DNA of 14,248 nucleotides from an uncultured Peptococcaceae bacterium (GTDB taxonomy: Bacteria; Bacillota; Peptococcia; Peptococcales; Peptococcaceae): the NCBI GenBank assembly GCA_902496505.1, contig CABVBB010000013.1, positions 1 through 14,248 of the forward strand, given 5' to 3'. Each line of letters opens with the position of its first letter. The stretch's first letter is position 1. Position numbers and translations under genes: made by a program. Positions 1-7,504 of the stretch are shown here, one piece after another. The notes below the pieces were generated by a model. It worked only from the letters and a program-made list of their open reading frames with translations, did no database searches and had not been told where the DNA came from.

Positions 1-501
1 ATCCTATTGTAATACGGAGGGCCATCAGGTGAACTCTCTGCTGGACTGCAGTATCTGACCCAGCGCTACACCATGCCCACCGGCAAAACCAAGGCGCTGA
101 TGACAGACATCGGCACAGAAGAATTAGCGCATGTGGAGATCATTGCAACGATGGTCTATCAGATCATGAACAATGCTTCTGTCGCGGACATCAAGGCGGC
201 TGGCTTGGATAAATATTATGTGCTGCACGGCAAGGGGCTTTATTACACTGACCCGAACGGTTACAACTGGACTGCGGATTATATTTCCAGCAAATGCGAT
301 CCGGTCGTGGATCTGACGCGGGATCTGGCTGCGGAGGAAGAGGCGCGCATCACTTACGAATGGTTGATCAATCTGACCAACGATCCGGATATCATCGCAC
401 CGCTGGCCTTTTTGCGGGAAAGAGAAGTGGTGCATTATCAGCGGTTCGGTGAAGCGCTGATGGATGTGCGGGAGTTTGGCAACAGCAAGCATTATTTCTA
501 A
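1..501 (+). pseudogene. cotJC: CotJC-type manganese catalase, 5'-truncated by window and carrying an in-frame stop
   Basis: Frame 1 reads as a manganese catalase of the spore-coat CotJC family from position 13 to the stop at 499-501. The family converts hydrogen peroxide to water and oxygen at a di-manganese site in a four-helix bundle. Visible ligand motifs are GEL (Glu codon at 31-33), EELAH (about 118-132), the EEEAR segment, and EREVVHYQRF near the C-terminus. The family's conserved N-terminal QYGGP-GEL motif is present from its Tyr (13-15) onward, but the codon before it, where Gln is usual, is TAA (10-12). The first in-frame ATG after the stop is at 73; starting there would lose the GEL Glu ligand, so a protein from that ATG should not form the full metal site. 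One C-to-T change in CAA would explain the stop; a nearby frameshift or sequence error is also possible because only 12 bases lie upstream. Family assignment is firm; the broken status is less so. Confidence 0.7.
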
Positions 502-510
502 GCTGCTTAT

Positions 511-545
511 AAAGGGGAGCCTTCTTCGGGAGGCTCCTTTTTAGG
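511..545 (+). terminator. intrinsic terminator of the catalase gene
   Basis: The arms 511-524 and 529-542 pair along their length if G-U pairs are allowed. They close on a TTCG tetraloop, and the 3' arm runs into TTTTT. The hairpin begins 9 bases after the catalase stop codon. Confidence 0.9.
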
Positions 546-549
546 GTAT

Positions 550-581
550 AAAAATGCTCCCAACCGAGTGGAGGGGAGCAT
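550..581 (-). terminator. intrinsic terminator of the anion permease gene
   Basis: On the minus strand ATGCTCCC (581-574) pairs perfectly with GGGAGCAT (561-554) and is followed by TTTT. It lies 8 bases beyond the permease stop codon and sits back to back with the catalase terminator, so the two convergent genes are insulated from each other. Confidence 0.88.
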
Positions 582-589
582 CAGATGAA

Positions 590-1918
590 TCAGTCAAAGA
601 GCAGTATGCCCAGCGGCAGGCCGGCCACAAGCAGGGCGATCATGATGCAGCAGACGGAGAGGATGCCCTGGAGATAGGCGTCCTTGGTGGTGATCCATTC
701 GGCGTTGCCGAAGACGAGGCCTGCGCGGGAGGAGGCGCCGGGAGTGGCCATGGCAGCGGACAGGCCAAAGATCAGCAGAGCGGTGATGATCTTGGGATCA
801 GCGCCGATGAGGCCGGAAAGCTGGCAGAGCATGGGGGTCAGCGCCACCAAAAGGACAGTGTTATTCATAAATTGGGTCAAGAGCACAGCCAGCATCGTGA
901 TCAAGGCGTACATGACGAAGGGGCTCTGCCCGGCCAGGAGGGGTCTCAGCGCCTGCAAAATGGTGGGCGTGATATTGGTCTCTGGATGCATGAGCGCAGT
1001 GCCTAAGGGGCCGACAGCTGCCAGGAGGCAGATCATATTCCAGGGGATGCCCTGCGCCGCCAGACGGGCAAAATCCAGCAGAGGTTTCTGCTGATCGGTG
1101 AAGAGGCAGAGCACGACGATGACCAGTGCGATGACGCCCACTGGCCCCAGATCGTAATCGGCTGTCTGAAACGGCGTGGTATCGATGTGCAGGAGGAAAC
1201 GGCCGGCCAGCAGATAGAGAGCGATGCTGACTAGAGACACAGTGAGCATGAAAAAGCTGTAGGGCAAAAATTCAAAGCTTTCGCCAGTGGATTCGGCAAG
1301 GGCATTGATGCCCAGCATGGACCAGCTGCTCCAGGGCTTGATGGTCATGCCCATGATGGAGACGTAAGCGATGCCGATCAAAATATAGGCGCTGGTCTTG
1401 GTGCGTTTGCCGCAGCCGAGATTATTAAGCAGGCGGTAGCAGATGCCCCACATCAGAAAGATGGCTGGATAAATGCCGACGAAGAAGGCGCAGAGAAAAG
1501 TGACACAGAAGATCATGAAGATGAACAGATAAGGCCGGCCGCTGAGGAAGGAGCGGGTCAGCAGCCATTGGGCAAAGGTATTGGTGAGCCCGATCTCCTC
1601 CAGCCATTTGGTGAAAATGCTGAAAAAGATGATGAGCAGCACGATCTCGCTGCCAAAGCCTTGGCCGAAAACGGCTTTGGCTGTGCCCAGTCCAGCCAGG
1701 CTGAGCAAAAGCATCCCGCACAGACTGGGCCAGATCAGCCCGACGAACATCCAGCCGTAGATCATGGCCATAAAGATGCCGATGACCTTTAGGCCAAAGG
1801 GGGTGATGGTGGATAAGGACGGCAAAAACCAGCCGCTTGCAAATAACAGGCCCATGATGAGCAAATGGAGCCAGCGGGTCAGCGTAGGGCTGACGGCTTT
1901 AGGTGCAGTATCAGACAT
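590..1918 (-). CDS. SLC13/DASS-type anion permease (sodium:sulfate/dicarboxylate symporter superfamily)
   Basis: A 442-residue, highly hydrophobic inner-membrane protein with about 11-12 predicted membrane segments. It is typical in length for the divalent anion:Na+ symporter / ArsB-NhaD superfamily, which imports di- and tricarboxylates or sulfate with sodium. The C-terminal half carries an asparagine/threonine-rich re-entrant motif (QFMNNTVLLVALTP) and a small-residue-rich segment (AAMATPGASSRAG), both characteristic of the family's substrate/Na+ site. The first half has a matching hairpin region around MTIKPWSSWSML. The ATG at 1918 is preceded by AAGGAGG (1932-1938), but the spacing of 13 bases is longer than usual; no better in-frame start is visible. 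It is monocistronic, with its own terminator at 550-581. Substrate cannot be read from the sequence; a dicarboxylate is a reasonable guess for an anaerobe. Confidence 0.85.
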   Translation of the reverse strand: MSDTAPKAVSPTLTRWLHLLIMGLLFASGWFLPSLSTITPFGLKVIGIFMAMIYGWMFVGLIWPSLCGMLLLSLAGLGTAKAVFGQGFGSEIVLLIIFFSIFTKWLEEIGLTNTFAQWLLTRSFLSGRPYLFIFMIFCVTFLCAFFVGIYPAIFLMWGICYRLLNNLGCGKRTKTSAYILIGIAYVSIMGMTIKPWSSWSMLGINALAESTGESFEFLPYSFFMLTVSLVSIALYLLAGRFLLHIDTTPFQTADYDLGPVGVIALVIVVLCLFTDQQKPLLDFARLAAQGIPWNMICLLAAVGPLGTALMHPETNITPTILQALRPLLAGQSPFVMYALITMLAVLLTQFMNNTVLLVALTPMLCQLSGLIGADPKIITALLIFGLSAAMATPGASSRAGLVFGNAEWITTKDAYLQGILSVCCIMIALLVAGLPLGILLFD

Positions 1919-2054
1919 TATCGAGTGGCAGCCTCCTTGATGACAAAGTGGGGGAGGAACAAATGATCAGTAAACTTTTTTATACGGGAGAAAAGCCTGT
2001 TGGCGCTAAGCTTTGGCCAGGAAAAGTTGAGCTGAGGAATGCGGATAGGTGCAT

Positions 2055-2090
2055 AAAAATGCCCCCAGGTAATGGCCTGGGGGCATTTTT
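2055..2090 (-). terminator. intrinsic terminator of the thioredoxin-like gene (bidirectional)
   Basis: A perfect inverted repeat, arms 2055-2069 and 2076-2090, closes on a 6-base loop with A/T tails on both sides, so it should work in both directions. It starts 12 bases past the stop of the minus-strand thioredoxin gene. No plus-strand gene that would need it is convincing. Confidence 0.9.
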
Positions 2091-2101
2091 ATTGACATCA
2101 A

Positions 2102-2422
2102 TTAGCCGTTGATGATGGATTCGATCTTATCTCTGTATTCCTGCTCTTCTTTTTTGCCGGCCATTTTGCCTAAGAACTCGCCGTCTTTGAAGTACAGAAC
2201 CTGGGGAACACCTTTCAGAGAGAATCTCTGGAATAATGGTTTCTGTTCCTCAACGTCTACATGATAGAAACCAAATTTACCTTCGTAATCTGGTTCGATT
2301 TCATCCAAGAGAGGATGAACTTCCTGACAAACATGGCAGGATTTGCGGGAGAAAATAACTAAGCATGCTTCTCCCTCGTCATAAATGATTTCTTCAAATG
2401 TGTTGCTGTCTAAATCTTGCAT
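2102..2422 (-). CDS. thioredoxin-like protein with CHVC active site
   Basis: A single thioredoxin fold of 106 residues, the normal size for the family. The redox site is C-H-V-C in the segment SRKSCHVCQEVHP, where classical thioredoxin has CGPC. The cis-proline loop is present as GVPQVLYF, and the FKDGE turn follows as in thioredoxins. There is no signal peptide, so it should be a cytosolic thiol-disulfide reductant or a specialised thioredoxin. The frame opens upstream with GTG at 2431, but AGGAG (2435-2431) overlaps that codon, whereas ATG at 2422 sits 8 bases downstream of it; I therefore use 2422. It is monocistronic and divergent from exodeoxyribonuclease III. The promoter is at 2505-2534, and a PerR-like operator candidate overlaps the -10. 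The physiological partner is not visible here. Confidence 0.87.
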   Translation of the reverse strand: MQDLDSNTFEEIIYDEGEACLVIFSRKSCHVCQEVHPLLDEIEPDYEGKFGFYHVDVEEQKPLFQRFSLKGVPQVLYFKDGEFLGKMAGKKEEQEYRDKIESIING

Positions 2423-2493
2423 TTCATTCACTCCTAAGTTAGATTAAAATTTTTGAGCAGCGAGAGAATCTCACTCCTCCATCTTGCAGCTAA

Positions 2494-2508
2494 TTATAGC
2501 TATTATAA
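2494..2508 (-). promoter_or_regulatory. candidate PerR/Fur-family operator overlapping the thioredoxin -10
   Basis: On the minus strand the 15-mer TTATAATAGCTATAA matches 12 of the 14 defined positions of the Bacillus PerR box (TTATAATNATTATAA). It overlaps the -10 hexamer and the likely start site, where a repressor would act. The neighbouring 14-base sequence 2499-2512 is also a perfect palindrome. AT-rich promoters produce such matches by chance, so this stays tentative. Confidence 0.35.
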
Positions 2509-2534
2509 TAGCACACTTCAGGACAAGATGTAAA
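2505..2534 (-). promoter_or_regulatory. sigma-A promoter of the thioredoxin-like gene
   Basis: On the minus strand TTTACA (2534-2529) is separated by 18 bases from TATTAT (2510-2505), with an extended -10 TG at 2513-2512. Each hexamer is one base from consensus. Transcription would start near 2498, giving a leader of about 75 bases. Confidence 0.6.
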
Positions 2535-2629
2535 TAGATTTGCCGCAGTTCATAAAAAAATTTTGCTTTATGAATGGTTTGTCAGCCGACGGAGGTATAA
2601 ATAGAATAGCATTTCGGCCATATTTTTTC

Positions 2630-2659
2630 TGTCAAAGAGAGACGGATCTATGGTATACT
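2630..2659 (+). promoter_or_regulatory. extended -10 promoter of exodeoxyribonuclease III
   Basis: An extended -10, TGG-TATACT, lies at 2651-2659, about 34 bases before the start codon. The -35 region is poor (TGTCAA at 2630-2635, 18-base spacing), as is common for extended -10 promoters. Confidence 0.5.
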
Positions 2660-2692
2660 AGCCAGGAGACTGTAAGCAAGGAGGCAATAGAA

Positions 2693-3445
2693 ATGAAATT
2701 GATCTCGTGGAACGTAAATGGGCTCAGAGCCTGTGTTGATAAAGGATTTTTGGAGTATTTCCGGGCGGTGGACGCAGATATTTTCTGCGTGCAGGAGACG
2801 AAGATGCAGCCGGGACAGCTGCCCCTCACCCTGGAGGGCTATCATCAATACTGGAACAGTGCAGAGAAAAAAGGCTATTCCGGAACGGCAGTATTTTGCA
2901 AGGAAGAACCGCTCAGCGTGCAGTATGGTCTGGGCATCGAAGAGCATGATCATGAAGGTCGAGTGATCACGCTGGAGTTTGCCGATTTTTATCTGGTCAA
3001 TGTGTATACGCCCAATGCGCAGGACAAGCTGGCGCGTATAGATTATCGGATGCAGTGGGAGGACGCATTCCGCGCCTATCTCTTGGCTTTGGATGAAAAG
3101 AAGCCCGTCATCATCTGCGGGGATCTTAATGTAGCGCATGAAGAGATCGATTTGAAAAACCCCAAGACCAATCGGGGCAATGCGGGTTTTTCTGATGAGG
3201 AGCGGGGCAAGTTCACGGAGCTTTTGCAGGCGGGCTTCATCGATACGTTCCGGTATTTTTATCCGGAAGTGACCGGCGTCTACAGCTGGTGGTCGTACCG
3301 TTTTCAGGCGCGGACCAAAAATGCAGGATGGCGGATCGATTATTTTCTCGTATCAAAGCGTTGGGCAGAAAGACTGGCTGATGCTGCCATCCATACAGAG
3401 ATCATGGGCAGCGACCACTGTCCGGTAGAACTTACGCTTTCTTAA
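2693..3445 (+). CDS. exoA: exodeoxyribonuclease III / AP endonuclease (ExoA, Xth family)
   Basis: A 250-residue member of the exonuclease III branch of the endonuclease/exonuclease/phosphatase superfamily. It cuts DNA 5' of abasic sites in base-excision repair and degrades 3' ends in the cytosol. Family landmarks appear in order: ISWNVNGLRA at the N-terminus, QETKMQ with the metal-binding Glu at about residue 35, GDLNVAHEEIDLKNPK with catalytic Asp and Asn, the RIDYFLVS strand, and the C-terminal SDHCPV with the catalytic Asp-His pair. The open frame extends upstream, but ATG 2693 has AAGGAGG (2678-2684) 8 bases before it and gives the usual family length. It ends 29 bases before trmB, so the two are probably cotranscribed. 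Confidence 0.96.
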   Translation: MKLISWNVNGLRACVDKGFLEYFRAVDADIFCVQETKMQPGQLPLTLEGYHQYWNSAEKKGYSGTAVFCKEEPLSVQYGLGIEEHDHEGRVITLEFADFYLVNVYTPNAQDKLARIDYRMQWEDAFRAYLLALDEKKPVIICGDLNVAHEEIDLKNPKTNRGNAGFSDEERGKFTELLQAGFIDTFRYFYPEVTGVYSWWSYRFQARTKNAGWRIDYFLVSKRWAERLADAAIHTEIMGSDHCPVELTLS

Positions 3446-3474
3446 AAACATCGCGCAAATGGAGGAACAAGTCA

Positions 3475-4182
3475 GTGGCAAGAGTAAGAAGACGACAGGG
3501 CACCAAGGAAGCCCTGCAAGGCTATGAGCAAGTGATCTTAGAACCAATGGGCTGCCGCGGTCAGTGGCAGAAGCTATTTGATCATGAGCAGCCGATCCAT
3601 ATCGAAGTAGGCACGGGACGGGGGCGGTTCATCAGCACCATGGCGCGCCAGCACCCAGAGTGCAATTTTATCGGCATCGAAGTGATCGAGGAAATGGTCC
3701 TGGAAGCTGTGGAGCGCATGGAAAAGCAAGGCGGCCTGCCGCCTAATCTGCGTATGGTCTGGCTCAATGCAGAGCTTTTGGAAGATATTTTTGCACCGGG
3801 TGAGGTGGCGCGCATCTATCTCAATTTTTCCGATCCTTGGCCGAAGTACCGCCATCGCAAACGCCGCCTGACCCATGAACGTTTTTTGGAGCAGTATGCA
3901 GTAATTTTATCTGAAGGCGGAGAGCTCCACCAAAAGACCGACAATCAGGGATTCTTCGAGTATTCGCTGAATACTTTGGCTGGTGCAGGCTGGCAGCTCA
4001 AAAATATCCAGCTGGATATGTACAAGAAATTGCCAGAGGATAATGTCGCTACAGAATACGAGACCAAATACGTCCGGCAGGGGCTTCCGATCTACCGTTT
4101 GGAAGCGGTGCGGCCGGCGCAAAAAAGAGCGGTATCTTTAGAAGATTTTGCGGAAAAGATATTGACCAATACTGAAGAGTAG
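3475..4182 (+). CDS. trmB: tRNA (guanine-N7-)-methyltransferase TrmB
   Basis: This 235-residue enzyme transfers a methyl group from S-adenosylmethionine to N7 of G46 in the tRNA variable loop. The SAM-binding motif I is at residues 43-51 (IEVGTGRGR), followed by the acidic motif II strand (NFIGIEV). The TrmB signature LNFSDPWPKYRHRKRR spans about residues 116-131, and the TDNQGFFEYS segment lies further on. Length is normal for the family. The start is GTG at 3475, with GGAGG (3461-3465) 9 bases upstream. It follows exoA in a likely two-gene operon. A promoter for the next gene begins inside its last codons, and a small hairpin follows at 4196-4212. Confidence 0.96.
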   Translation: MARVRRRQGTKEALQGYEQVILEPMGCRGQWQKLFDHEQPIHIEVGTGRGRFISTMARQHPECNFIGIEVIEEMVLEAVERMEKQGGLPPNLRMVWLNAELLEDIFAPGEVARIYLNFSDPWPKYRHRKRRLTHERFLEQYAVILSEGGELHQKTDNQGFFEYSLNTLAGAGWQLKNIQLDMYKKLPEDNVATEYETKYVRQGLPIYRLEAVRPAQKRAVSLEDFAEKILTNTEE

Positions 4183-4190
4183 GCGATAAT
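4162..4190 (+). promoter_or_regulatory. sigma-A promoter of the racemase/amino-acid importer cluster
   Basis: TTGACC (4162-4167), a 17-base spacer, and GATAAT (4185-4190). Each hexamer differs from consensus at one position. The promoter overlaps the 3' end of trmB and would start transcription near 4196, about 34 bases before the racemase start codon. Confidence 0.65.
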
Positions 4191-4195
4191 AAAAC

Positions 4196-4212
4196 GGCAG
4201 TCATTTACTGCC
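4196..4212 (+). other. small hairpin in the racemase 5' leader
   Basis: GGCAGT (4196-4201) and ACTGCC (4207-4212) form a perfect 6-bp stem with a 5-base loop. No T tract follows, so it is at best a weak terminator for trmB. It would lie at the extreme 5' end of the transcript from the promoter at 4162-4190, where a hairpin could protect the mRNA. Confidence 0.5.
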
Positions 4213-4229
4213 TATTAGGGAGGAAGATC

Positions 4230-4967
4230 ATGAGGATCAAGATCATCAATCCGGATTACGGGATGACGGCGCAGGAGCTGGCTCAGCGGGTGGAGATCCT
4301 GAGCGCGGTGGTGCGGCCGGATACGATGCTGGATATGGTATGCCTAGAGAAGCATCAGGTGGTCATCGATTCCGCGCTGGATGTGATCGCTGCCGGGCCG
4401 GAGATCGTGGGCTTGGCTCAGCAGGCGGAGCGGGAGGGCTATGACGCTGTGGTGCTTTATTGTTTCAGTGATCCAGCGCTCACTGCCTGTCGAGAGGCGC
4501 TGCAGATCCCGGTTGTTGGAGCTGGGCAATGTGCGCTTTTGGCAGCCGTCAATCTAGGCTATCATGTGGGCTTATTGACGACAGGTGCAGCCCGGATCCC
4601 GGAAAAGAAAATGTTTGCTTACGCAGCGGGAGTGGCGCCAGAGCGGCTGGCTGCCGTGGTCTCCATCGATATGGATATGGCCGAGCTGCACAAGGATGAG
4701 GCACTCACCTTGGACAAGCTGTGCACAGCAGGGACACAGGCCCTGGACGCTGGAGCACAGGTCTTGGTCTTAGGATGTTTGTCGTTTTTGGGCTGGGCTG
4801 AGCCATTAAGTGAAAGGCTTCACGTACCGGTCATCGATCCGGCTAAGATAGCAGCAGCGACCGCAGAAATGCTGGCCGTGCAGCATCTGACGATGAGCAA
4901 ACGGGCTTATCCCACACCGCCAGCGGGGCGGCGGGTATGGCCTGCGGGAGAGATCAGCATTCCTTAG
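4230..4967 (+). CDS. Asp/Glu/hydantoin racemase family protein
   Basis: A 245-residue cytosolic protein of the cofactor-independent Asp/Glu racemase superfamily, closest in motif to the hydantoin/allantoin racemase branch. These enzymes use two cysteines to remove and replace the proton at a chiral carbon. Both are present in the expected setting: Cys78 in LYCFSDPAL and Cys183 in VLGCLSF. The N-terminal strand IKIINPDYGMT matches the start of the family. ATG 4230 has GGGAGG (4218-4223) upstream. It is the first gene of a cluster with an amino-acid ABC importer and two CE4-type hydrolases, which suggests that the imported or processed compound has a D/L or cyclic-amide chiral centre. Aspartate/glutamate racemase or maleate isomerase-like activity cannot be excluded. 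Confidence 0.85.
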   Translation: MRIKIINPDYGMTAQELAQRVEILSAVVRPDTMLDMVCLEKHQVVIDSALDVIAAGPEIVGLAQQAEREGYDAVVLYCFSDPALTACREALQIPVVGAGQCALLAAVNLGYHVGLLTTGAARIPEKKMFAYAAGVAPERLAAVVSIDMDMAELHKDEALTLDKLCTAGTQALDAGAQVLVLGCLSFLGWAEPLSERLHVPVIDPAKIAAATAEMLAVQHLTMSKRAYPTPPAGRRVWPAGEISIP

Positions 4968-5046
4968 AGGGAGAGGTTGAAGTGGTTGAGGGCGGCTAAA
5001 AAAGATGGCTGCCTTGCCATATATTATTATTTTAGGAGGAAACACC

Positions 5047-5958
5047 ATGTTCAAGTTCAAGAGAAAAACCATCTGCGCAGTATTGCTGGTCGCGCTGATG
5101 GGCACCATGGCTGTTGGCTGCGGTCAAAAAGCAGAGCAGCCTAAGCAAGATGAACCGCAGCAGCAAACTGAGCAGCAAGGCGAGCAGCCAAATGCCGCCG
5201 ACAAAAAGGAATGGGTCTTGGCGATCAACGCAACTTTCCCGCCGTTTGAGACCATCGATGAGGAAAATGATTCTTACATGGGTATCGACATCGATATTGC
5301 CAACCACATCGCTGAGAGAATGGGCGTCACCTTCAAGATCGAAGATATGGCCTTCAATGGTTTGGTCAACGCTTTGACCAGCGGTCATGCAGACATCATC
5401 ATCTCGGGCATTTCTCCAACTGAGGATAGAAAAGCGACCGTTGATTTCACCGATTCTTACTTCTATCCGCAGACAGCGATCATCACTTTGAAAGATGCGC
5501 CTTATACTACATTGGAAGCGCTGGAAGGCAAGACCATCGGCTGTTCTTTAGGTACCACCTATGCCAACCAGGCTGCTAAGATCAAAGACGCTACAGTCCA
5601 AGAATTTGACAGCACTCCCTTGGTCGTTCAGGATATCATCAATGGCCGCATCGAGGCAGGTCTTTTTGACTCCTATCAGGCAGGCGAATTCGTCAAAAAC
5701 AATGACCAGCTGGCCATGTACATCGTCCCAGGCACCTTGGTCGTTGAGGACAGCTATGCTATCGCTCTGCCCAAAGGCTCTCCTTATGTAGAAGAGATCA
5801 ATGCAATCTTAGCTGAAATGAAGGAAGACGGCACCATGGATGAGATCTTTGCGAAATGGCTGGGCGAGGATTTCGTTGAGGAATACAATGCGCAGGTAGA
5901 ATCCCTGTTGGCTGAGCAGAATGCAGATCAGCCATCTGGTGCTGCCAAAGCTGAATAA
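5047..5958 (+). CDS. amino-acid ABC transporter substrate-binding lipoprotein (family 3)
   Basis: A 303-residue lipoprotein. Basic N-terminus, hydrophobic stretch and lipobox MAVGC place the lipidated Cys at residue 25. A low-complexity Gln/Glu/Pro linker (about 29-50) tethers the binding domain to the membrane. The fold is the bacterial family 3 solute-binding protein: a WVLAINATFPPFE opening, then the GIDIDIA segment. Arg128 in SPTEDRK is the usual ligand for the alpha-carboxylate, and Asp208 in LFDSYQAG the usual ligand for the alpha-amino group. Both being present argues for an amino-acid-like substrate with free amino and carboxyl groups. ATG 5047 follows AGGAGGA (5035-5041). It heads the importer, with permease and ATPase genes directly downstream. 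The exact amino acid cannot be read. Confidence 0.93.
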   Translation: MFKFKRKTICAVLLVALMGTMAVGCGQKAEQPKQDEPQQQTEQQGEQPNAADKKEWVLAINATFPPFETIDEENDSYMGIDIDIANHIAERMGVTFKIEDMAFNGLVNALTSGHADIIISGISPTEDRKATVDFTDSYFYPQTAIITLKDAPYTTLEALEGKTIGCSLGTTYANQAAKIKDATVQEFDSTPLVVQDIINGRIEAGLFDSYQAGEFVKNNDQLAMYIVPGTLVVEDSYAIALPKGSPYVEEINAILAEMKEDGTMDEIFAKWLGEDFVEEYNAQVESLLAEQNADQPSGAAKAE

Positions 5959-5983
5959 GCACAGTTAGAAAGCACCACCAGGC

Positions 5984-6042
5984 GGATGCTGGCATGATTA
6001 TGTCAGCATCCCTACATATTTCAAGCGCCGATCGCTGATCGG
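5984..6042 (+). repeat. two intercistronic hairpins between importer SBP and permease
   Basis: A 12-bp stem (5984-5995 with 6000-6011, one G-U pair, loop GATT) is followed by a 6-bp stem (CCGATC 6028-6033 with GATCGG 6037-6042). Neither has a T tract. The first probably protects the 3' end of the binding-protein mRNA, allowing more lipoprotein than permease to be made. The second ends 2 bases before the permease Shine-Dalgarno and might modulate its translation. Confidence 0.7.
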
Positions 6043-6060
6043 TCAAAGGAGGTTTATTTG

Positions 6061-6723
6061 ATGTTCGATTTTTCCAGCTTGACGCCGTACCTGCCGATGC
6101 TGCGCTCGGCGATCTTTTTGACGTTAGAGTTTACGCTGTTTTCGACGGTGTTGGGCTTTATCTGGGGAACGCTTTTATCCTTGATCAAAGTATCCCGTTT
6201 CCGACTGCTGGCTTGGCTGGGCCGAGCGTACACGTCGTTTTTTCGCGGCACGCCGCTGTTGGTCCAGTTGATGCTGATCTACTTCGCTACCCCGCAGCTG
6301 ACGGGACAGGCTATCGTGCCCACGCCTCTGCAAGCCGGCGTGCTCACCTTTGGACTCAACTCTGCTGCGTATATTTCTGAATCCATCCGCGGCGGCATCT
6401 TGTCTGTCGATAAGGGGCAGTGGGAAGCGGCGATGGCTTTGGGCGTGCCCAAGACGAAAATGATGATCGACATCATTTTTCCTCAGGCCTTCAAAAACAT
6501 TCTGCCCTCTTTAGTCAACGAAAGCATTGCGCTGCTCAAAGATTCCAGCTTGGTGACCATCATTGCCGTGGGCGATGTCATGCGCTGGGCACAACTGGTG
6601 CAGACCAAGACGTTTCGGGCGTTTGAACCCTTTATTGTGGCAGCATTAGTCTATTATGTCCTGGTCATGATCTTGACCTTTATCGGCAATCGTCTGGAAA
6701 GGAGGGCGCGGGTCAGTGATTAA
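6061..6723 (+). CDS. amino-acid ABC transporter permease (HisM/GlnP family)
   Basis: A 220-residue inner-membrane permease of the polar amino-acid family, with about five membrane segments. The N-terminal [20 protein letters not shown] is a family hallmark. The [15 protein letters not shown] segment and the EAA loop ([24 protein letters not shown]) that docks to the ATPase are also clear. ATG 6061 has AAAGGAGG (6045-6052) 8 bases upstream; an in-frame TTG directly before it is less well spaced. The 3' end overlaps the ATPase start by 8 bases, implying translational coupling. Only one permease gene is present, so the importer probably uses a permease homodimer. Confidence 0.94.
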   Translation: MFDFSSLTPYLPMLRSAIFLTLEFTLFSTVLGFIWGTLLSLIKVSRFRLLAWLGRAYTSFFRGTPLLVQLMLIYFATPQLTGQAIVPTPLQAGVLTFGLNSAAYISESIRGGILSVDKGQWEAAMALGVPKTKMMIDIIFPQAFKNILPSLVNESIALLKDSSLVTIIAVGDVMRWAQLVQTKTFRAFEPFIVAALVYYVLVMILTFIGNRLERRARVSD

Positions 6724-7438
6724 GATCGAACATATCTCGAAAAAATTTAAGGATCTGGAAGTGCTCAAGGATATTTCTCTGGAAATTGCCAAGGGGGAGG
6801 TCGTCGCCATCATTGGGCCGTCGGGTTCCGGCAAATCCACCCTGCTGCGCTGCATCAATCTCTTGGAGACGCCCACCAGCGGCAAGGTCTTCATCGACGG
6901 CGTAGACACTACAGCCAAAAATACCGACATTGCCGCGATCCGCAAAAACGTGGGCATGGTCTTCCAGCATTTCAACCTTTTTCCGCATATGACGGTATTG
7001 CGCAATATGACTTATGCGCCGATGACTGTCAACAAACTGGATAAGGCGCAGGCAGAGAAAAAGGCACTGGAGCTTTTGGACAGAGTCGGTCTGCGGGATA
7101 AAGCCAGCGTCTATCCCTCCAAGCTTTCCGGCGGTCAGAAGCAGCGTGTAGCTATTGCTCGAGCGCTGGCTATGGAACCGGAAGTCTTGCTTTTTGACGA
7201 GCCGACCTCAGCGCTCGATCCAGAAATGGTCAAAGAGGTGCTGGAGGTCATCAAAAGTTTGGCTCATACCGGCATCACCATGGCCTTAGTCACCCACGAG
7301 ATGGGTTTTGCCAGAGAAGTATCGGATAAGGTCTGTTTCTTAGACGGCGGCTATCTGGTCGAGGTCGCGCCGCCGGAAGAATTTTTTGCCAGCCCCAAAT
7401 CCGAACGGGCACAGCAATTTTTGGACAAAGTATTATAA
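6716..7438 (+). CDS. amino-acid ABC transporter ATP-binding protein (GlnQ/HisP family)
   Basis: A 240-residue ATPase that powers the importer from the cytosolic side. Walker A (GPSGSGKST) is at about residues 34-42, the Q-loop in [11 protein letters not shown], signature LSGGQ at 137-141, Walker B with catalytic Glu ([13 protein letters not shown]) at about 157-169, and the switch His194 in LVTHEMGF. The FNLFPHMT sequence is typical of the polar amino-acid subfamily. The start is GTG 6716, overlapping the permease 3' end, with AAAGGAGG (6698-6705) 10 bases upstream inside the permease gene. A terminator-like hairpin follows 8 bases after its stop. Confidence 0.95.
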   Translation: MIKIEHISKKFKDLEVLKDISLEIAKGEVVAIIGPSGSGKSTLLRCINLLETPTSGKVFIDGVDTTAKNTDIAAIRKNVGMVFQHFNLFPHMTVLRNMTYAPMTVNKLDKAQAEKKALELLDRVGLRDKASVYPSKLSGGQKQRVAIARALAMEPEVLLFDEPTSALDPEMVKEVLEVIKSLAHTGITMALVTHEMGFAREVSDKVCFLDGGYLVEVAPPEEFFASPKSERAQQFLDKVL

Positions 7439-7446
7439 GCAAACAG

Positions 7447-7489
7447 ATGCAGCAGATCCTCCGCAGGCGCGGGGATGTGCTGCATTTTT
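7447..7489 (+). terminator. terminator-like hairpin inside the cluster, after the importer ATPase gene
   Basis: A long imperfect stem begins with ATGCAGCA (7447-7454), which pairs with TGCTGCAT (7478-7485). ATCC/GGAT and further G-C pairs extend it inward around one G-G mismatch, and TTTTT (7485-7489) follows. The Shine-Dalgarno of the next gene begins at 7492, leaving no room for a promoter between, so downstream expression must come from readthrough or a promoter inside the ATPase gene. Confidence 0.8.
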
Positions 7490-7504
7490 ACGGGAGGTAA
7501 TCGT

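Noticed and set aside
554..1094. Long open frames on the plus strand opposite the anion permease gene
   Set aside because: Their translations are low-complexity and unlike any family, they lack ribosome sites, and the minus strand codes a full, recognisable membrane protein.
1963..2112. Possible 49-codon plus-strand gene from ATG 1963 with a GGGGAGG site at 1951-1957
   Set aside because: It runs straight through the bidirectional terminator at 2055-2090 and into the thioredoxin gene in antisense. It has no recognisable sequence, so the ribosome-site match is probably chance.
4991..5018. Short inverted repeats between the racemase and the binding-protein gene
   Set aside because: Competing 5-6 bp stems without a T tract. 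Too weak to call a terminator or regulator.
7475..7504. ATG 7475 as start of the first CE4 hydrolase
   Set aside because: It lies within the terminator-like hairpin and has no ribosome site. GTG 7505 has GGGAGG 7 bases upstream and gives the family's normal N-terminus.
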